Shown in pieces: positions 33,327 to 43,160 of a stretch of 64,000 bases of DNA. The position numbers and the translations under genes are program-made. Within the stretch, counting starts at the first letter, position 1; each line of letters starts with the position of its first letter. Under the pieces are notes generated by a model. That model worked only from the letters and a program-made list of their open reading frames with translations, had not been told where the DNA came from and made no database searches. The DNA comes from Pelomonas sp937871895 (GTDB lineage: Bacteria > Pseudomonadota > Gammaproteobacteria > Burkholderiales > Burkholderiaceae_C): NCBI RefSeq assembly GCF_046348265.1, contig NZ_JAXMEO010000016.1; one strand, given 5' to 3'.

Positions 33327-33661
33327 GCGTCTGAATACCCCCATAGCGAGCGATTGCACTAGCGCCGTGCTGGTGCATGACGCGGTGCGCGTCGCCCTGT
33401 CAAGGTGCAAAGCCCGCAGCGTTGGCGCGGGGCCCTCAGTCGGCGCGTGCAGCTTGTCACGGCCCTGGAGCAAATCGCGGCGAGGTTGATCTAGGCCAGG
33501 AAGGCGCTTGACAAGGCTCCTGAAAATCACGCCAGGAACAGGTGCTTGCTGCGCTCAATCGTGCAGTCAGACCTGGCGTTTGATGGGCTCTAGCTCAGGG
33601 AGGCCGACGCCGCAAGCATGCGGTGAATCGGGTCCGGGCGGCGCGACTTGGAGTGGGATCG
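33327..33661 (+). other. Intergenic region, nothing recognised
   Basis: The 335 bp between the DUF1134 gene and the second chemoreceptor hold no family-like ORF. A TTGACA hexamer is present near 33507 but no -10 sequence follows at the right distance. I found no flagellar (sigma-28) promoter pattern or riboswitch. Confidence 0.4.
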
Positions 33662-35590
33662 ATGAATCTGCTGACTCGGCTTTCGGTGGTGCAACGCATT
33701 GTGGCGTTGGGGGTGTTGGCTTCGGTGCTGGTGGTGGGCCTGATGGCCACCCAGGTGCGGCAGCAGTTGGTGGAGCGGAACAAGGCCGAGCAGGAGCAGC
33801 GAGGCCTGCCCATGGTGTCAGCCGTGCTGACGACGGCGCGCCTGACGGCCGAGCACCGTGGCATGTCCAACACCTTCCTGGGCGGCAATGCAGCGCTGGC
33901 CGACAAGCTCAGTGCCAAGCGCGCCGAGGTTGACCAATCACTGGCCCAGGTGGCCGAGAAGATCGGGCAGGCGACACACAGCGACAAGGCTGGCGCCCTG
34001 GTGGAGGCCTTGCGTACCGAGTGGAAGGCCGTCGCCGAGGGCGTGAGCAGCAAGGCCTTTGCGGCGCGCGACAGCTTTGGGCGCCACAGCGCGCTGATCG
34101 AGCAGCAGCTGGCGCTGGTGGAGGAGTTGCTGTCGTCCGAAAGCCTCCTCCTGGACGACGACCCGGTGTCGCACGCCTTGATCGAAGCCGCGCTGGTGCA
34201 GCAGCCCTGGCTCAGCGAGACCCTGGGGCGCGTGAGGGGCTTTGGCGCGGGCATGCTGGGCAAGCCCAGCTTTGATTCGCAGGACCAAGCCTATGTGGCC
34301 TCGACTCTGGACACCGCCAAGCGCAATGCCATCTCGGCGCGCGCGGCCTTGCAAAGGGCAGCGGCGCTGAATCCGGAGTTGAAGTCCGCCCTGGCAGCAC
34401 CGCTGGAGAAGGCGGAGCCCGCCTTCCGTGAAGGGGTGAGCCTGGTGGACTCGCAATTGCTGCAGGCGGCGCTGCCCAACAGCCGCGGCGCCGACTTCTT
34501 CGCCGCGATGACGCAAGTGATCGCGGCCCAGCAGGAGGTGTCCAAGGTCAGCTTCGCGGTGCTGGAAGCGCGTACCCAGGCGGCGGCTTCGCGGGCGCTG
34601 CGCCACGTGCAGTTCGTGATCGGCCTTTCGGCCTCGGCTCTGGCCCTGATGCTGGGCTTGATCGTGTCGCTGGCGCGCTCGGTGCGGCGCAGCGCGCGTG
34701 AGGCCGTGCAGACCTCGCAGGCCCTGGCCGACGGCGATTTCCGCGCCCAGGCCACCGTGGCGAGCCATGACGAATTCGGTGCCATCGCCCAGGCCCTGGA
34801 TCAAGCGCGGGTCGATATCTCGCATGCCGTGCAGGACGTGCGTGTGGGCGTGGACTCCCTGGCCGAAGCCACGCGCGAGATTCAGCAAGGCAGCCACGAC
34901 CTCTCGCAGCGCACCGAGCAGCAAGCCAGCACGCTGGAAGAAACCGCCTCGGCCATGGAACACCTCAAGGGCCTGGTCACTCGCAGCTCGCAAGATGCTG
35001 TCGCCGCCGGCCAGCGCGCTGCCGAGGTCAGCCACCATGCCGAGCGCGGCGGCGAGGTCATGACCCAGGTGGTCAAGACCATGACCGAGATCTCCGAATC
35101 CAGCAAGCAGATCGGCGGCATCGTGGCGCTGATCGACAGCATCGCCTTCCAGACCAACATCCTCGCGCTCAACGCCGCCGTGGAAGCGGCCCGCGCGGGC
35201 GAGCAGGGCCGCGGCTTTGCCGTGGTGGCCTCCGAGGTGCGGACGCTCGCGCAGCGCAGCGGCGAGGCGGCCCGCGAGATCCGCCGCATGATCGAGCAGT
35301 CGGGCGAACGCATCGACGCCGGCAACCAGTTCGTGGTCTCGGCCGGCAAGAGCATGGAGCTGATCGTGGCCGAGGTGCGCGGCGTGAACGAGCTGCTGCA
35401 ACGCATCGGCGAGAACGCCCGCGAGCATGCCGATGGCATCGGCCAGGTATCAGACGCCGTCAGCCAGCTCGACCAGGTCACCCAGGCCAATGCCGCGCTG
35501 GCCGAGCAAAGCGCCGCCGCCGCCGAAAGCCTGCGTGATCAAGCCGAGCGCTTGGCTGAGTCTGTGGCTCGATTCAAACTGGCGCATTGA
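33662..35590 (+). CDS. Methyl-accepting chemotaxis protein with large helical sensor domain
   Basis: The 642-residue receptor has membrane segments at about 13-35 and 310-335. The periplasmic part of about 270 residues is helical and has TARLTAEHRGMSNTFLGGNA, reminiscent of NIT-type nitrate/nitrite sensor modules; that match is uncertain. HAMP, then the signalling domain with SIAFQTNILALNAAVEAARA, follows. The C-terminus is SVARFKLAH, without a CheR-binding tail. The region before 33662 in the open frame is not conserved in style. Confidence 0.9.
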   Translation: MNLLTRLSVVQRIVALGVLASVLVVGLMATQVRQQLVERNKAEQEQRGLPMVSAVLTTARLTAEHRGMSNTFLGGNAALADKLSAKRAEVDQSLAQVAEKIGQATHSDKAGALVEALRTEWKAVAEGVSSKAFAARDSFGRHSALIEQQLALVEELLSSESLLLDDDPVSHALIEAALVQQPWLSETLGRVRGFGAGMLGKPSFDSQDQAYVASTLDTAKRNAISARAALQRAAALNPELKSALAAPLEKAEPAFREGVSLVDSQLLQAALPNSRGADFFAAMTQVIAAQQEVSKVSFAVLEARTQAAASRALRHVQFVIGLSASALALMLGLIVSLARSVRRSAREAVQTSQALADGDFRAQATVASHDEFGAIAQALDQARVDISHAVQDVRVGVDSLAEATREIQQGSHDLSQRTEQQASTLEETASAMEHLKGLVTRSSQDAVAAGQRAAEVSHHAERGGEVMTQVVKTMTEISESSKQIGGIVALIDSIAFQTNILALNAAVEAARAGEQGRGFAVVASEVRTLAQRSGEAAREIRRMIEQSGERIDAGNQFVVSAGKSMELIVAEVRGVNELLQRIGENAREHADGIGQVSDAVSQLDQVTQANAALAEQSAAAAESLRDQAERLAESVARFKLAH

Positions 35591-35594
35591 GGCC

Positions 35595-35721
35595 CCTCGC
35601 CCAGGCTTGCCTCGCTGGACGCGGGCTAGCCTGGTCGGTCCCCCGAGGGGACGAGGCTACTTGCGGCATTGAGCCGCAGGCAGCCTCAGGCGGGCCGGCT
35701 TGGGGCGGCCCGGCGCTCGGC
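35595..35721 (-). repeat. Dispersed repeat R1, copy C
   Basis: This is the reverse orientation of copies A and B. It reads TCGCTGGACGCGGGCTAGCC, CCCCGAGGGG, TGCGGCATTGAGCCGCA and ends GGGCGGCCCGGCGCTCGGC. It lies immediately after the chemoreceptor stop, again at a gene end. Confidence 0.75.
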
Positions 35722-35749
35722 CCTGGTCAAGCGCTGCTATGGTTGCGTC

Positions 35750-36052
35750 ATGGCCGACGACTTTGGCTTTGCCCCGCCGCCCTTCAATGCCGACAACGCG
35801 CTCTTGAGCCTCAAGCGCTTGGTGCGCGACTTGCGCTCGTTGGCTGAGCGCAATGACGGCTTCACCTTCGGCGGCCAGCCGGTGCTGCAGCTCAGTGTGG
35901 TCGATGGCGCCCTGCACGCCAAGCTCGCGCGGCGCGCTGCGCGCACGCCGGAATGGGACAGCTACAAGGTCGGTACGCAGCCCGAGCTGCGCAAGCTGCA
36001 GGACGAGATCAAGCGCCGCGTGTCGCGCTGGGCGGAAGGCCGCGACGAGTGA
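35750..36052 (+). CDS. Small conserved hypothetical protein
   Basis: The 100-residue protein MADDFGFAPPPFNADNALLS is soluble and mostly alpha/beta, with charged helices LKRLVRDLRSLAERND and a C-terminal KLQDEIKRRVSRWAEGR. No known domain is recognised. Codon use is the same as its neighbours and it is preceded by repeat copy C. Its 3-prime end overlaps the convergent PEP-CTERM gene by 44 bp. Confidence 0.6.
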   Translation: MADDFGFAPPPFNADNALLSLKRLVRDLRSLAERNDGFTFGGQPVLQLSVVDGALHAKLARRAARTPEWDSYKVGTQPELRKLQDEIKRRVSRWAEGRDE

Positions 36053-37016
36053 GTGAGGCGCTGCGGCGCCGCATCCAGGCGCCGGCCAGCAGGCCGCCGC
36101 TCCACAGCATCCAGGCGCCGGGTTCGGGCACGGCGGAGGCCAACAGGTCCACCCCGGGGGCGGACTGCACGCTCCAGCCGGTGACCGCTTGGCCTTGCGC
36201 GTCCAACACGCCGGCGATGCCGTCCCACGCCAGCGTGTGGTTGTAGTCCGTCATTGCGTAGTGCGCGATCCAGCCCCCGTTGCCATTGGCCGTCACCATG
36301 GACTTGCTGGTGGCCCACATCTGAAGATTGAACTGGCTCCAGTCGCCGAAGGTGAAGGGGATGCGCAGCTCCCAGGTGCGGTTGGGGTTGTTTGTGTTGA
36401 CGTGGTCGCCGGTGTAGTCGCGGTTGATCGTCCAGCAGCCGGCGTCGGCGTAGGTGGTGCAGCCGGTGGCATTGAGCCCTGTGGCCCAGAAGTACATCTC
36501 GGCCTTGCCGTGGGCGTCAGCGCTGGTCACCGGGTCGTAGAGGCTTTGCCCGACTTCGACATTGCCGCTTACATGCAGATGCGCGATCAGGGTGCCCTTG
36601 GTGCCTGCGGTACCACCACCGCTGATGAGGAAGGGCGTGGTGACTGAGGCGCGCGCGGCCGAGTCCGCAAAGGCCGAGTAGAGCGGCGCGGAGCTGCGGG
36701 CCCAGGTGTAGCTGCGGCTGTAGAGCCTGATGGTGGTGGCCGTCACAGTGCCGTTGGCCTCGGCGCGCTGTTCGGAGGCATAGATGCCGGCCGGCGAGTC
36801 ACCGGTCACATCAAATGCAACGAGGTCGTGAGCGGCAAAGGGCTGGCCGCTGCTGTCGTAGCGCTGGTTGTCGTGGTACGCGTTGGCGCGCAGGCTGAGG
36901 TTGGTGACCACAGCGGGCGCGGGTGCCGTGGCGAGCGCGGCGCAGGGCAGCGCGACGCTGAGGCTGAGTGCCAGCCCCAGCATGGGCTTGAGGGCGGGTT
37001 GGAGCGACGAGGTCAT
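36009..37016 (-). CDS. PEP-CTERM protein, larger extracellular form
   Basis: The 335-residue protein begins MTSSLQPALKPMLGLALSLS and has a signal cleaved near ALATA. An Asn/Thr/Tyr-rich beta domain follows with two Cys in GCTTYADAGCW. The sorting tail is VPEPGAWMLWSGGLLAGAWM followed by RRR. About 15 extra residues after the basic cluster are unusual; the last 44 bp overlap the convergent gene. Function unknown; probably cell-surface or exopolysaccharide associated. Confidence 0.8.
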   Translation of the reverse strand: MTSSLQPALKPMLGLALSLSVALPCAALATAPAPAVVTNLSLRANAYHDNQRYDSSGQPFAAHDLVAFDVTGDSPAGIYASEQRAEANGTVTATTIRLYSRSYTWARSSAPLYSAFADSAARASVTTPFLISGGGTAGTKGTLIAHLHVSGNVEVGQSLYDPVTSADAHGKAEMYFWATGLNATGCTTYADAGCWTINRDYTGDHVNTNNPNRTWELRIPFTFGDWSQFNLQMWATSKSMVTANGNGGWIAHYAMTDYNHTLAWDGIAGVLDAQGQAVTGWSVQSAPGVDLLASAVPEPGAWMLWSGGLLAGAWMRRRSASLTRRGLPPSATRGA

Positions 37017-37084
37017 GTGGAGTCTCCTGGCAAGGGGCCCAGGGGCCCCAATGCGCTGGACTCTAGGCAGCACAGCGTCACACC

Positions 37085-37107
37085 GGCGTCACGCGGTTTG
37101 TGACGCC
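37085..37107. repeat. 8-bp inverted repeat between two minus-strand genes
   Basis: GGCGTCAC and GTGACGCC are separated by GCGGTTT, between the AAA-regulator stop (37118) and the PEP-CTERM start (37016). There is no U run on either strand, so it could be an operator or a weak terminator. Confidence 0.5.
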
Positions 37108-37117
37108 GCCCCCAAGT

Positions 37118-40100
37118 TCAAGGGGCAGCGGCCAGCAAGGCCTGGTGCTCGGGGATGGCGTCGCAGAAGCTGGCCTGAAAGGGCGCAGGCACGTGCAGCG
37201 TGCGCGTGGCTTGCACCCAGCGTCGCCCTTCGTGCAGCGCGTCGCGGGCTAGCGTCCGGTCGCCCAGCGCGAGGCCCACTTGCCACAGACCGTGCCACCA
37301 CTGCCCGTCGGGCAGCAGCAGGGCCACCTGGCCGGGCGGGCGGGCCAGGCAGGCGCGCGCGTGGCGTCGCGCCGCGAGCCTGAGGCCCGCACGCGCGGCG
37401 AGTTGGGCAGCCGCCCAGTGGGCCAGCCATCGCAAGCCGGCGTGTTGCCGAGCCACGGCGACGTGCAGCCATTGGCGGCATTGGCACCAAGCGTCACGCT
37501 CGTGCCCGGGCTCGGCCAGCAGCAGCGCGCGCAGCCGCGGCGGCCCATCGAGTGCGCGCTGTGCGGGGTCGTTCAGCGCCTCCAGCGTGCGTTGCCAGCC
37601 GCTCGGACTGGGCTGGTGGCTGGCCAGCGCCAGGGCATGGTGTGCGCGCGACACCATCCAAGGCGGCAATGCCGGGTGGCGCAGCACCTCGGCGGCGTCG
37701 GCCAAGGCGCGGCTGCGCTGGCCCAGCATGGCCCAGACCATGGCGCGGTGAGCGAGCACGGCCAGGTGTGCCGCGCCAGACTGCTGGCCTGCCGCGCCAA
37801 GCGCGCGGTCCAGGTGTTGCAGTGCCTGGCCGTAGTGCGCCTGCTGGGCGGCGGCAAAGGCGCGGTGGACGGCGAGGTAGTCACTCGCGTCGTGCAGGCC
37901 TTCGTGCCGGGCGTTGAGTGCGTCGATGCGGTCCAGCAAGACGTGGGCGGCGGCGGGTTCGCCGGCCAGCAGCATGCTTTGCGCTTCATTGCCCAGCACC
38001 ACGGCTTCGTCCACCGGGCGGCCCTGCGCGCGAGCCAGGGCACAGCCACGGGCGTGCCAGCGCCGAGCCTCCTGCGGCCGGCCGAGGCGGTCCAGCACCC
38101 AGCCACGGTCGGAGGTGAGCTCGGCGCTGAATTCGTGGCCAGCCATCCAGCCTTGCTCGGCCGCCCACAAGGCTTCCCCCTCGGCCGCGCGGCCGGCCAT
38201 GCACAGCGCGCGGTGGCGGCGCAGCACGGCCTCGGCCAGGCGTGGCGTGTCCTGCAGAGCGCGGGCCAATTGCTGGGCTTGCTCGGCGGTGCGGGCGCTG
38301 GCCTCGGGCATCAAGCGGTTGAACTGGATGTCCGCCAGCATCAGCAAGGCCCGCAGTCGCTCGGGGCCTTCGGCGGCCACGTGCAGCGCACGCTCCAGCG
38401 GCACGGTGGCAGGTTCAAAGCCCTGCGCCTCAACGAGCGCGCCGGCCAGCTTAAGCAGCACCGCCGGCAGCCGGGCTGGGTCCAGGGCTTCGAGCAGCTC
38501 GGCGATCTGGCTCAGGAAGCGAGCTTCTTCGACCGGGCGCCATTGACGGTGGGCCTGGTCGGCCGCGCGCTCCAGCCAGGGCAGGGCCTGCGCCGGCTGC
38601 TTGGCGGCCAGCCAGTGCGCGGCCAGGTGGGCCGGTGCGGCGGTGGCCGTCTGGCTCAGGTGCTGGGCCACGGCGGCGTGCAATTGCGCGGCGATGGGCG
38701 CGGCCAGGCCCTGGCGGGTCGCGGCGGCCATGAGGTCGTGCGTGAAGGCCTGGCCCTGCAGCACCTGGGCGGCTTCCAGTGCGGCCCAGGCGTCGGCCAG
38801 CGCCAGCACCGGGCGTTGCAGCACGGCGCTGGCCAGCAGGGGGTCAAAGTCCGCGCCGGCCACGGCGGCCACGCGCGCCAGGGCCAGGGCGTCGGGGCTG
38901 AGCCGGGCCAGGCGCTGCGCCAGCAGGGCTTGCACGGTGGGCGTGAGGCCGAGGCCAGCCTGCGTGCCGGGTTCATGGCCGGCGTGGCGGAGGGCCTCCA
39001 GCAGGAAGAAAGGGTTGCCGCCGGTATGGCGGTGCAGGCGCTGTGGCCAGTCGGGCGTGGGCGGCTTGAGGGCGAGGCTGTCCAGCAACTGGGCCACGCT
39101 CGCTTCGTCCAGCGGCGCCAGGGCCAGGGGGTGCAAGCGGCGCTCGGCGGTGAGGGCCTCGCGCAGGGCTTGGGCGGCGGGCGACATCTCGGCCGGGCGC
39201 GTGGCCAGCACCCAGGCGTGGCCGGCCAGGGCCTCGTCCTGCATCAGCAGGCGCAGGGTCTCGATGCTGGCGGTGTCGGCAAAGTGCAGGTCGTCCAGCA
39301 CGGTGGTTTGCACGCCGCTCGCGCACCAGAGCTGCACCAGGGCCTGGTGCTGCGCCGCCGGGCTGTGGGGGGCGGCGGCGTTGCCGGCCAGGCCAGGCAG
39401 CAGGGGCGCGAGCGCGGGGCTGGCCAGGCGCGGGCGTTCGGCCAGCAGCTGGCGCAGCAGGCGGCCCAGGGCGGCATGCGGGGCGGCTTCGTCACCCGCG
39501 TGGGCCCGGGCGATCAGGGTGTGCGGGCGGCCGTTCATGGCCTCGGCAATCAGCCGAGACTTGCCCATGCCGGCCTCGCCCAGCAGGAGCACGACCTGGC
39601 CGGGCTGCAGTGCCCGCTGCAGCTCGGACAAGGCCCCTGCCCGGCCGATGAGGCGGGGCGGGCGTTGCAGTGCCGTGCTCAGGGGCACGGCAGTGCCGGC
39701 GGGGGGGGCTAGGGTGGCATTGCGGCCGGCGCCCGCGGCCCGCGAGGGGGCCTGGGCCACCAACTGGCGCAGCGCCAGCGTGGCGCTGCTGGGCGCCGTG
39801 CCATGTACGCGGGCCAGCATGGCGTCGAGGGCATCGAGCTCCTGCAGCGCGCGGGCGCGGTCGTGGGCCAGGTAGTGCAGCCGCGCCAGTTCGCGCCGGG
39901 GGGCTTCGGCGTCGGGTTGCAAGCTGATGGCGTCTACGGCCAGGCGCAGGGCGTCGTCGAGCCGGCCGGCCAGTTCGGCCGCCTGCAGTTGCTGTTGCAG
40001 GGTGTCGATGTGGGCCTGCCGCCAGCGCCGGCGGGCGTCGTCGAGCCAGAGGCCGAGTTCGTCGTCCGTGGGCAGGTGCAGGTCGGGCAGCAGGAGCTCG

Positions 40101-40390
40101 GCGCCCAGGCGTTGTACCGGCGTTTGCAGGGCCAGGGTGTCGGTGCCCTGCACCCAGGCGTGGCCGGCTTGGCTCTTGAGGCGCAGCAGCCGCTGGCGCA
40201 GGTTGCCGCGCGCGCGCGCTGCGGGCACACCCGGCCAGAGCTGGCGGGCCAGCAGGTCGCGCGGCTGGGGGCCCGCCAGCGCCAGGCGCAAGGCCAGCAG
40301 GGCGGCCACGCCGTCCAGTGCCCAGCGCCGGCCGTCCGGGGCCACCAGGCAGGCTTGCCGCCCGAGGGTGAGGAGCCAGTCCGTCGTCAT
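37118..40390 (-). CDS. Large AAA-ATPase signal regulator with BTAD and TPR-like repeats
   Basis: The 1090-residue protein has an N-terminal winged-helix-like segment (WLLTLGRQACLVAPDGRRW, residues 1-95) and a BTAD-type helical domain (about 100-210). An NTPase domain follows with LLLGEAGMGKSRLIAEA (Walker A, near residue 270) and VLDDLHFADTAS (Walker B). A long helical C-terminal half is TPR-like (LAEAVLRRHRALCMAGRAAE and similar). The layout resembles SARP/AfsR-like and LuxR-LAL regulators, but there is no C-terminal LuxR HTH. Target genes are unknown. It is divergent from the Bug receptor genes at 40571. Confidence 0.8.
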   Translation of the reverse strand: MTTDWLLTLGRQACLVAPDGRRWALDGVAALLALRLALAGPQPRDLLARQLWPGVPAARARGNLRQRLLRLKSQAGHAWVQGTDTLALQTPVQRLGAELLLPDLHLPTDDELGLWLDDARRRWRQAHIDTLQQQLQAAELAGRLDDALRLAVDAISLQPDAEAPRRELARLHYLAHDRARALQELDALDAMLARVHGTAPSSATLALRQLVAQAPSRAAGAGRNATLAPPAGTAVPLSTALQRPPRLIGRAGALSELQRALQPGQVVLLLGEAGMGKSRLIAEAMNGRPHTLIARAHAGDEAAPHAALGRLLRQLLAERPRLASPALAPLLPGLAGNAAAPHSPAAQHQALVQLWCASGVQTTVLDDLHFADTASIETLRLLMQDEALAGHAWVLATRPAEMSPAAQALREALTAERRLHPLALAPLDEASVAQLLDSLALKPPTPDWPQRLHRHTGGNPFFLLEALRHAGHEPGTQAGLGLTPTVQALLAQRLARLSPDALALARVAAVAGADFDPLLASAVLQRPVLALADAWAALEAAQVLQGQAFTHDLMAAATRQGLAAPIAAQLHAAVAQHLSQTATAAPAHLAAHWLAAKQPAQALPWLERAADQAHRQWRPVEEARFLSQIAELLEALDPARLPAVLLKLAGALVEAQGFEPATVPLERALHVAAEGPERLRALLMLADIQFNRLMPEASARTAEQAQQLARALQDTPRLAEAVLRRHRALCMAGRAAEGEALWAAEQGWMAGHEFSAELTSDRGWVLDRLGRPQEARRWHARGCALARAQGRPVDEAVVLGNEAQSMLLAGEPAAAHVLLDRIDALNARHEGLHDASDYLAVHRAFAAAQQAHYGQALQHLDRALGAAGQQSGAAHLAVLAHRAMVWAMLGQRSRALADAAEVLRHPALPPWMVSRAHHALALASHQPSPSGWQRTLEALNDPAQRALDGPPRLRALLLAEPGHERDAWCQCRQWLHVAVARQHAGLRWLAHWAAAQLAARAGLRLAARRHARACLARPPGQVALLLPDGQWWHGLWQVGLALGDRTLARDALHEGRRWVQATRTLHVPAPFQASFCDAIPEHQALLAAAP

Positions 40391-40570
40391 CGCTAGGGGG
40401 TGCCGTGCGCTTTCAGTGCGGTCGGCCAGCGGCGCTGGCCCGTGGGGTGCGAGCGATTATGGAGACGGCCCGGCCGGGCAAATTCCCGGATTCGTCCGGG
40501 CGCCGGCGTTTGGCCCGAGGCAGCGCTGCCTAGCATCGTCGTCTGTCCACTTCTTGCGTTTGGAGTCGCT

Positions 40571-41537
40571 GTGAAACGTCAATTCCTGTGGGCCATGCTG
40601 GCCGCCATGGTGTCGGGGCCTGTGCTGGCTGAGTTCCCGGACAAGCCGGTCACCCTGGTGGTGCCTTTTGCAGCAGGCGGCCCCACCGACAAGGTGGCGC
40701 GCGACCTGGCCGAGGCGCTGCGCGGGCCCCTGGGCGGCACGGTGACCGTGGAGAACGTGGCGGGCGAGGGCGGGACCGCCGGTGCGACCAAGGTGGCCAA
40801 GGCCAGCGCCGATGGCTACACGCTGCTGGTGCATCACATCGGCATGGCGACGGCGCCGCTGCTGTATCGCGGGCTCAAGTTCAAGCCGCTCGAAGACTTC
40901 GAATACCTGGGCCTGGTCAACGAAGTGCCCATGACCCTGGTGGCGCGGCCCAACCACCCGGCCAACAGCTGGCCCGAGCTGGCCAAGTGGCTGGACGGCC
41001 GGACGGACAGAGCGCAGCTGGCGCACGCGGGCATTGGCTCGGCGTCACACCTGTGCGGGCTGCTGTTCCAGGCCGCGAGAAAGGCCGATTTGCAGACGAC
41101 GGTCTACAAGGGCACCGGCCCTGCCATGGCCGACCTGATCGCCGGAAAGGTCGACCTCATGTGCGACCAGACCAGCAACACGCTGTCGCCTATCGAGGCC
41201 GGTAAGGTCAAGGCCTATGCGGTCACGACCAGCCGCCGGCTCAGTGGGCCCCTGGCCAAGCTGCCCACTCTCGACGAAGCCGGGCTCAAGGGTTTCAACA
41301 TCACCATATGGAACGGTGTCTATGCCCCCAAGGGCACGCCCAAGGCCGTGCTGGACAAGCTGCAAGACCGTGATGCAGTCGCCCGAGTTCCAGAAGCGCC
41401 AGCACGCGCTGGGCGCCGAGGTGGTGACCGATGCGCGCAGCAATCCCGCCGAGCATCGCAAGTTCGTGCAAAGCGAGATCACCCGCTGGGGCCCGATCCT
41501 GAAGTCGGCCGCGCAGTACGGCGACTGGCTGGATTGA
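40571..41537 (+). pseudogene. Bug-type tripartite tricarboxylate receptor, frameshifted
   Basis: It starts at GTG 40571 with TTGGAG upstream and reads VKRQFLWAMLAAMVSGPVLA (signal), FPDKPVTLVVPFAAGGPTDK and GYTLLVHHIGMATAP to KGTPKAVLDKLQ. The frame is then lost near 41365 and resumes as TVMQSPEFQKRQHALGAEVV with RWGPILKSAAQYGDWLD. Comparison with the intact paralogue next door suggests about 13 bases are missing (NAAL-type residues). Bug proteins bind carboxylates or other metabolites in the periplasm. Confidence 0.85.
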
Positions 41538-41631
41538 GTGGCGGCGTGGTGGCCTAAGTAGTCGCCACAGCGCCGGGCGTCGCAGCCCTCCTAGGATCGG
41601 TGTCACCGTTTCCTTTGAGGACCACATCGCC

Positions 41632-42600
41632 ATGCGCCACGCTCTGATCGCCACCCTCGCTGTCTTGACCGCTGGCTCGGCACTGGCCGAGTACCCCGAG
41701 AAGCCCATCACCATCGTCGTGCCGTTTGCGGCCGGCGGCCCGACCGACAAGGTCGCGCGGGATTTGGCCGAGGCGCTGCGCAAGCCGTTGGGCGCCACGC
41801 TCGTCATCGAGAACGTGGGCGGCGCGGGCGGCACCCTGGGTGCCACCAAGGTGGCCAAGGCCGCGCCTGATGGCTACACGGTGCTGCTGCACCACATCGG
41901 CATGGCCACCTCACCCGGGCTGTACCGGGCGCTGCAGTACAAGACGCTGGACGACTTCGAGTACCTGGGCCTCATCAACGAAGTGCCCATGACCTTGATC
42001 GGCCGCCCCACGCTGCCGGCCGCCAACTACGCCGAACTGGCCAAGTGGCTGGACGCGAACAAGGGCAAGGTCAACCTCGCCAACGCCGGCCTCGGCTCGG
42101 CCTCGCACCTGTGCGGGCTGCTGTTCCAGTCCACGCTCAAGAACGACATGACCACCGTGCCCTACAAGGGCACGGCACCGGCCATGAATGACCTGCTCGG
42201 CGGCCAGGTCGACATCATGTGCGACCAGACCACCAACACCACCGGCCAGATCGAGGCCGGCAAGGTCAAGGCCTACGCCGTCACCACCACCAAGCGCCTC
42301 ACCGCGCCGGCCCTGGCCAAGCTGCCGACGCTGGATGAATCGGGCCTCAAGGGCTTCAACGTCAGCATCTGGCACGGCCTCTATGCGCCCAAGGGCACGC
42401 CGAAGGCCGTGGTGGACAAGGTCAACGCGGCGCTCAAGGTCGCGCTGCAGGACGCCGACTTCCACAAGCGCCAGGAAGCCCTCGGCGCCGTCATCGTGAC
42501 CGACGCCCGCGTCAACAGCGTCGACCACAAGAAGTTCGTCGAGGCCGAGATCAACAAGTGGGGGCCGATCATCAGGGCCGCCGGCCAGTACGCGGACTAA
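41632..42600 (+). CDS. Bug-type tripartite tricarboxylate receptor
   Basis: The 322-residue periplasmic protein has the signal MRHALIATLAVLTAGSALA and the TctC signatures YPEKPITIVVPFAAGGPTDK, GAGGTLGATKVAKAAPDGYT and GKVKAYAVTTTKRLTAPALA. It is a close paralogue of the preceding gene, and both keep GSASHLCGLLFQ. No tctAB-like permease is near, typical of orphan Bug receptors in Burkholderiales, so the ligand cannot be named. The stop overlaps the next start by one base. Confidence 0.9.
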   Translation: MRHALIATLAVLTAGSALAEYPEKPITIVVPFAAGGPTDKVARDLAEALRKPLGATLVIENVGGAGGTLGATKVAKAAPDGYTVLLHHIGMATSPGLYRALQYKTLDDFEYLGLINEVPMTLIGRPTLPAANYAELAKWLDANKGKVNLANAGLGSASHLCGLLFQSTLKNDMTTVPYKGTAPAMNDLLGGQVDIMCDQTTNTTGQIEAGKVKAYAVTTTKRLTAPALAKLPTLDESGLKGFNVSIWHGLYAPKGTPKAVVDKVNAALKVALQDADFHKRQEALGAVIVTDARVNSVDHKKFVEAEINKWGPIIRAAGQYAD

Positions 42601-43160
42601 TGGTCGCTGCTGTGGCCGATTGCGCGCCTCAGGTCGTCCTCAACTTCTGGTTCCAAGAGACCAAGCCGGCCCAGTGGTGGTCGGCCGAGCCCGCCTTTGA
42701 CACCTTGATCCGCAGCCGCTTTGGCGCCTTGCACGCCCGTGCGGCGGCGGGCGAGCTGTGGGCCTGGCGGGGGCAAGGCGCCCACGGGCGGCTAGCCGAG
42801 ATCCTGGTGCTGGACCAGTTCTCCCGCAACCTGGGGCGCGGCACGCCGCTCGCCTTTGCGCAGGACGGCATGGCTCTGGTGCTGGCGCAGGAGGCCGTGG
42901 CCGCCGGGGCGCAGGCTGAGCTGGCCGATGCCGAGCGGCCCTTCCTCTTGATGCCCTATATGCACAGCGAATCTCGCGCGGTGCACGAGGTGGCGGTGGC
43001 GCTCTTCAGCGCCCATGCGCCCGGCAACCTCGACTTCGAGCTGCGCCACAAGGCCATCGTGGACCGCTTCGGGCGCTACCCGCACCGCAACGCCGTGCTG
43101 GGGCGGGTGTCGAGCGAGGAAGAACTCGAGTTCTTGAAGCAGCCGGGGTCGAGCTTCTAG
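42600..43160 (+). CDS. DUF924 family protein
   Basis: The 186-residue protein shows the family pattern VVLNFWFQETKPAQWWSAEP, EILVLDQFSRNLGRGTPLAF and PFLLMPYMHSESRAVHEVAV, then RFGRYPHRNAVLGR. It is a TPR-like helical protein of unknown role. The ATG overlaps the stop of the Bug receptor gene (TAATG), so translation is likely coupled. Confidence 0.9.
   Translation: MVAAVADCAPQVVLNFWFQETKPAQWWSAEPAFDTLIRSRFGALHARAAAGELWAWRGQGAHGRLAEILVLDQFSRNLGRGTPLAFAQDGMALVLAQEAVAAGAQAELADAERPFLLMPYMHSESRAVHEVAVALFSAHAPGNLDFELRHKAIVDRFGRYPHRNAVLGRVSSEEELEFLKQPGSSF

Noticed and set aside
33500..33530. TTGACA as promoter of the second chemoreceptor
   Set aside because: No -10 element occurs 16-18 bases downstream, and the site is over 130 bp from the start codon.
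37085..37107. Inverted repeat as intrinsic terminator
   Set aside because: The stem is good but no T run follows on either strand; I list it only as a repeat.
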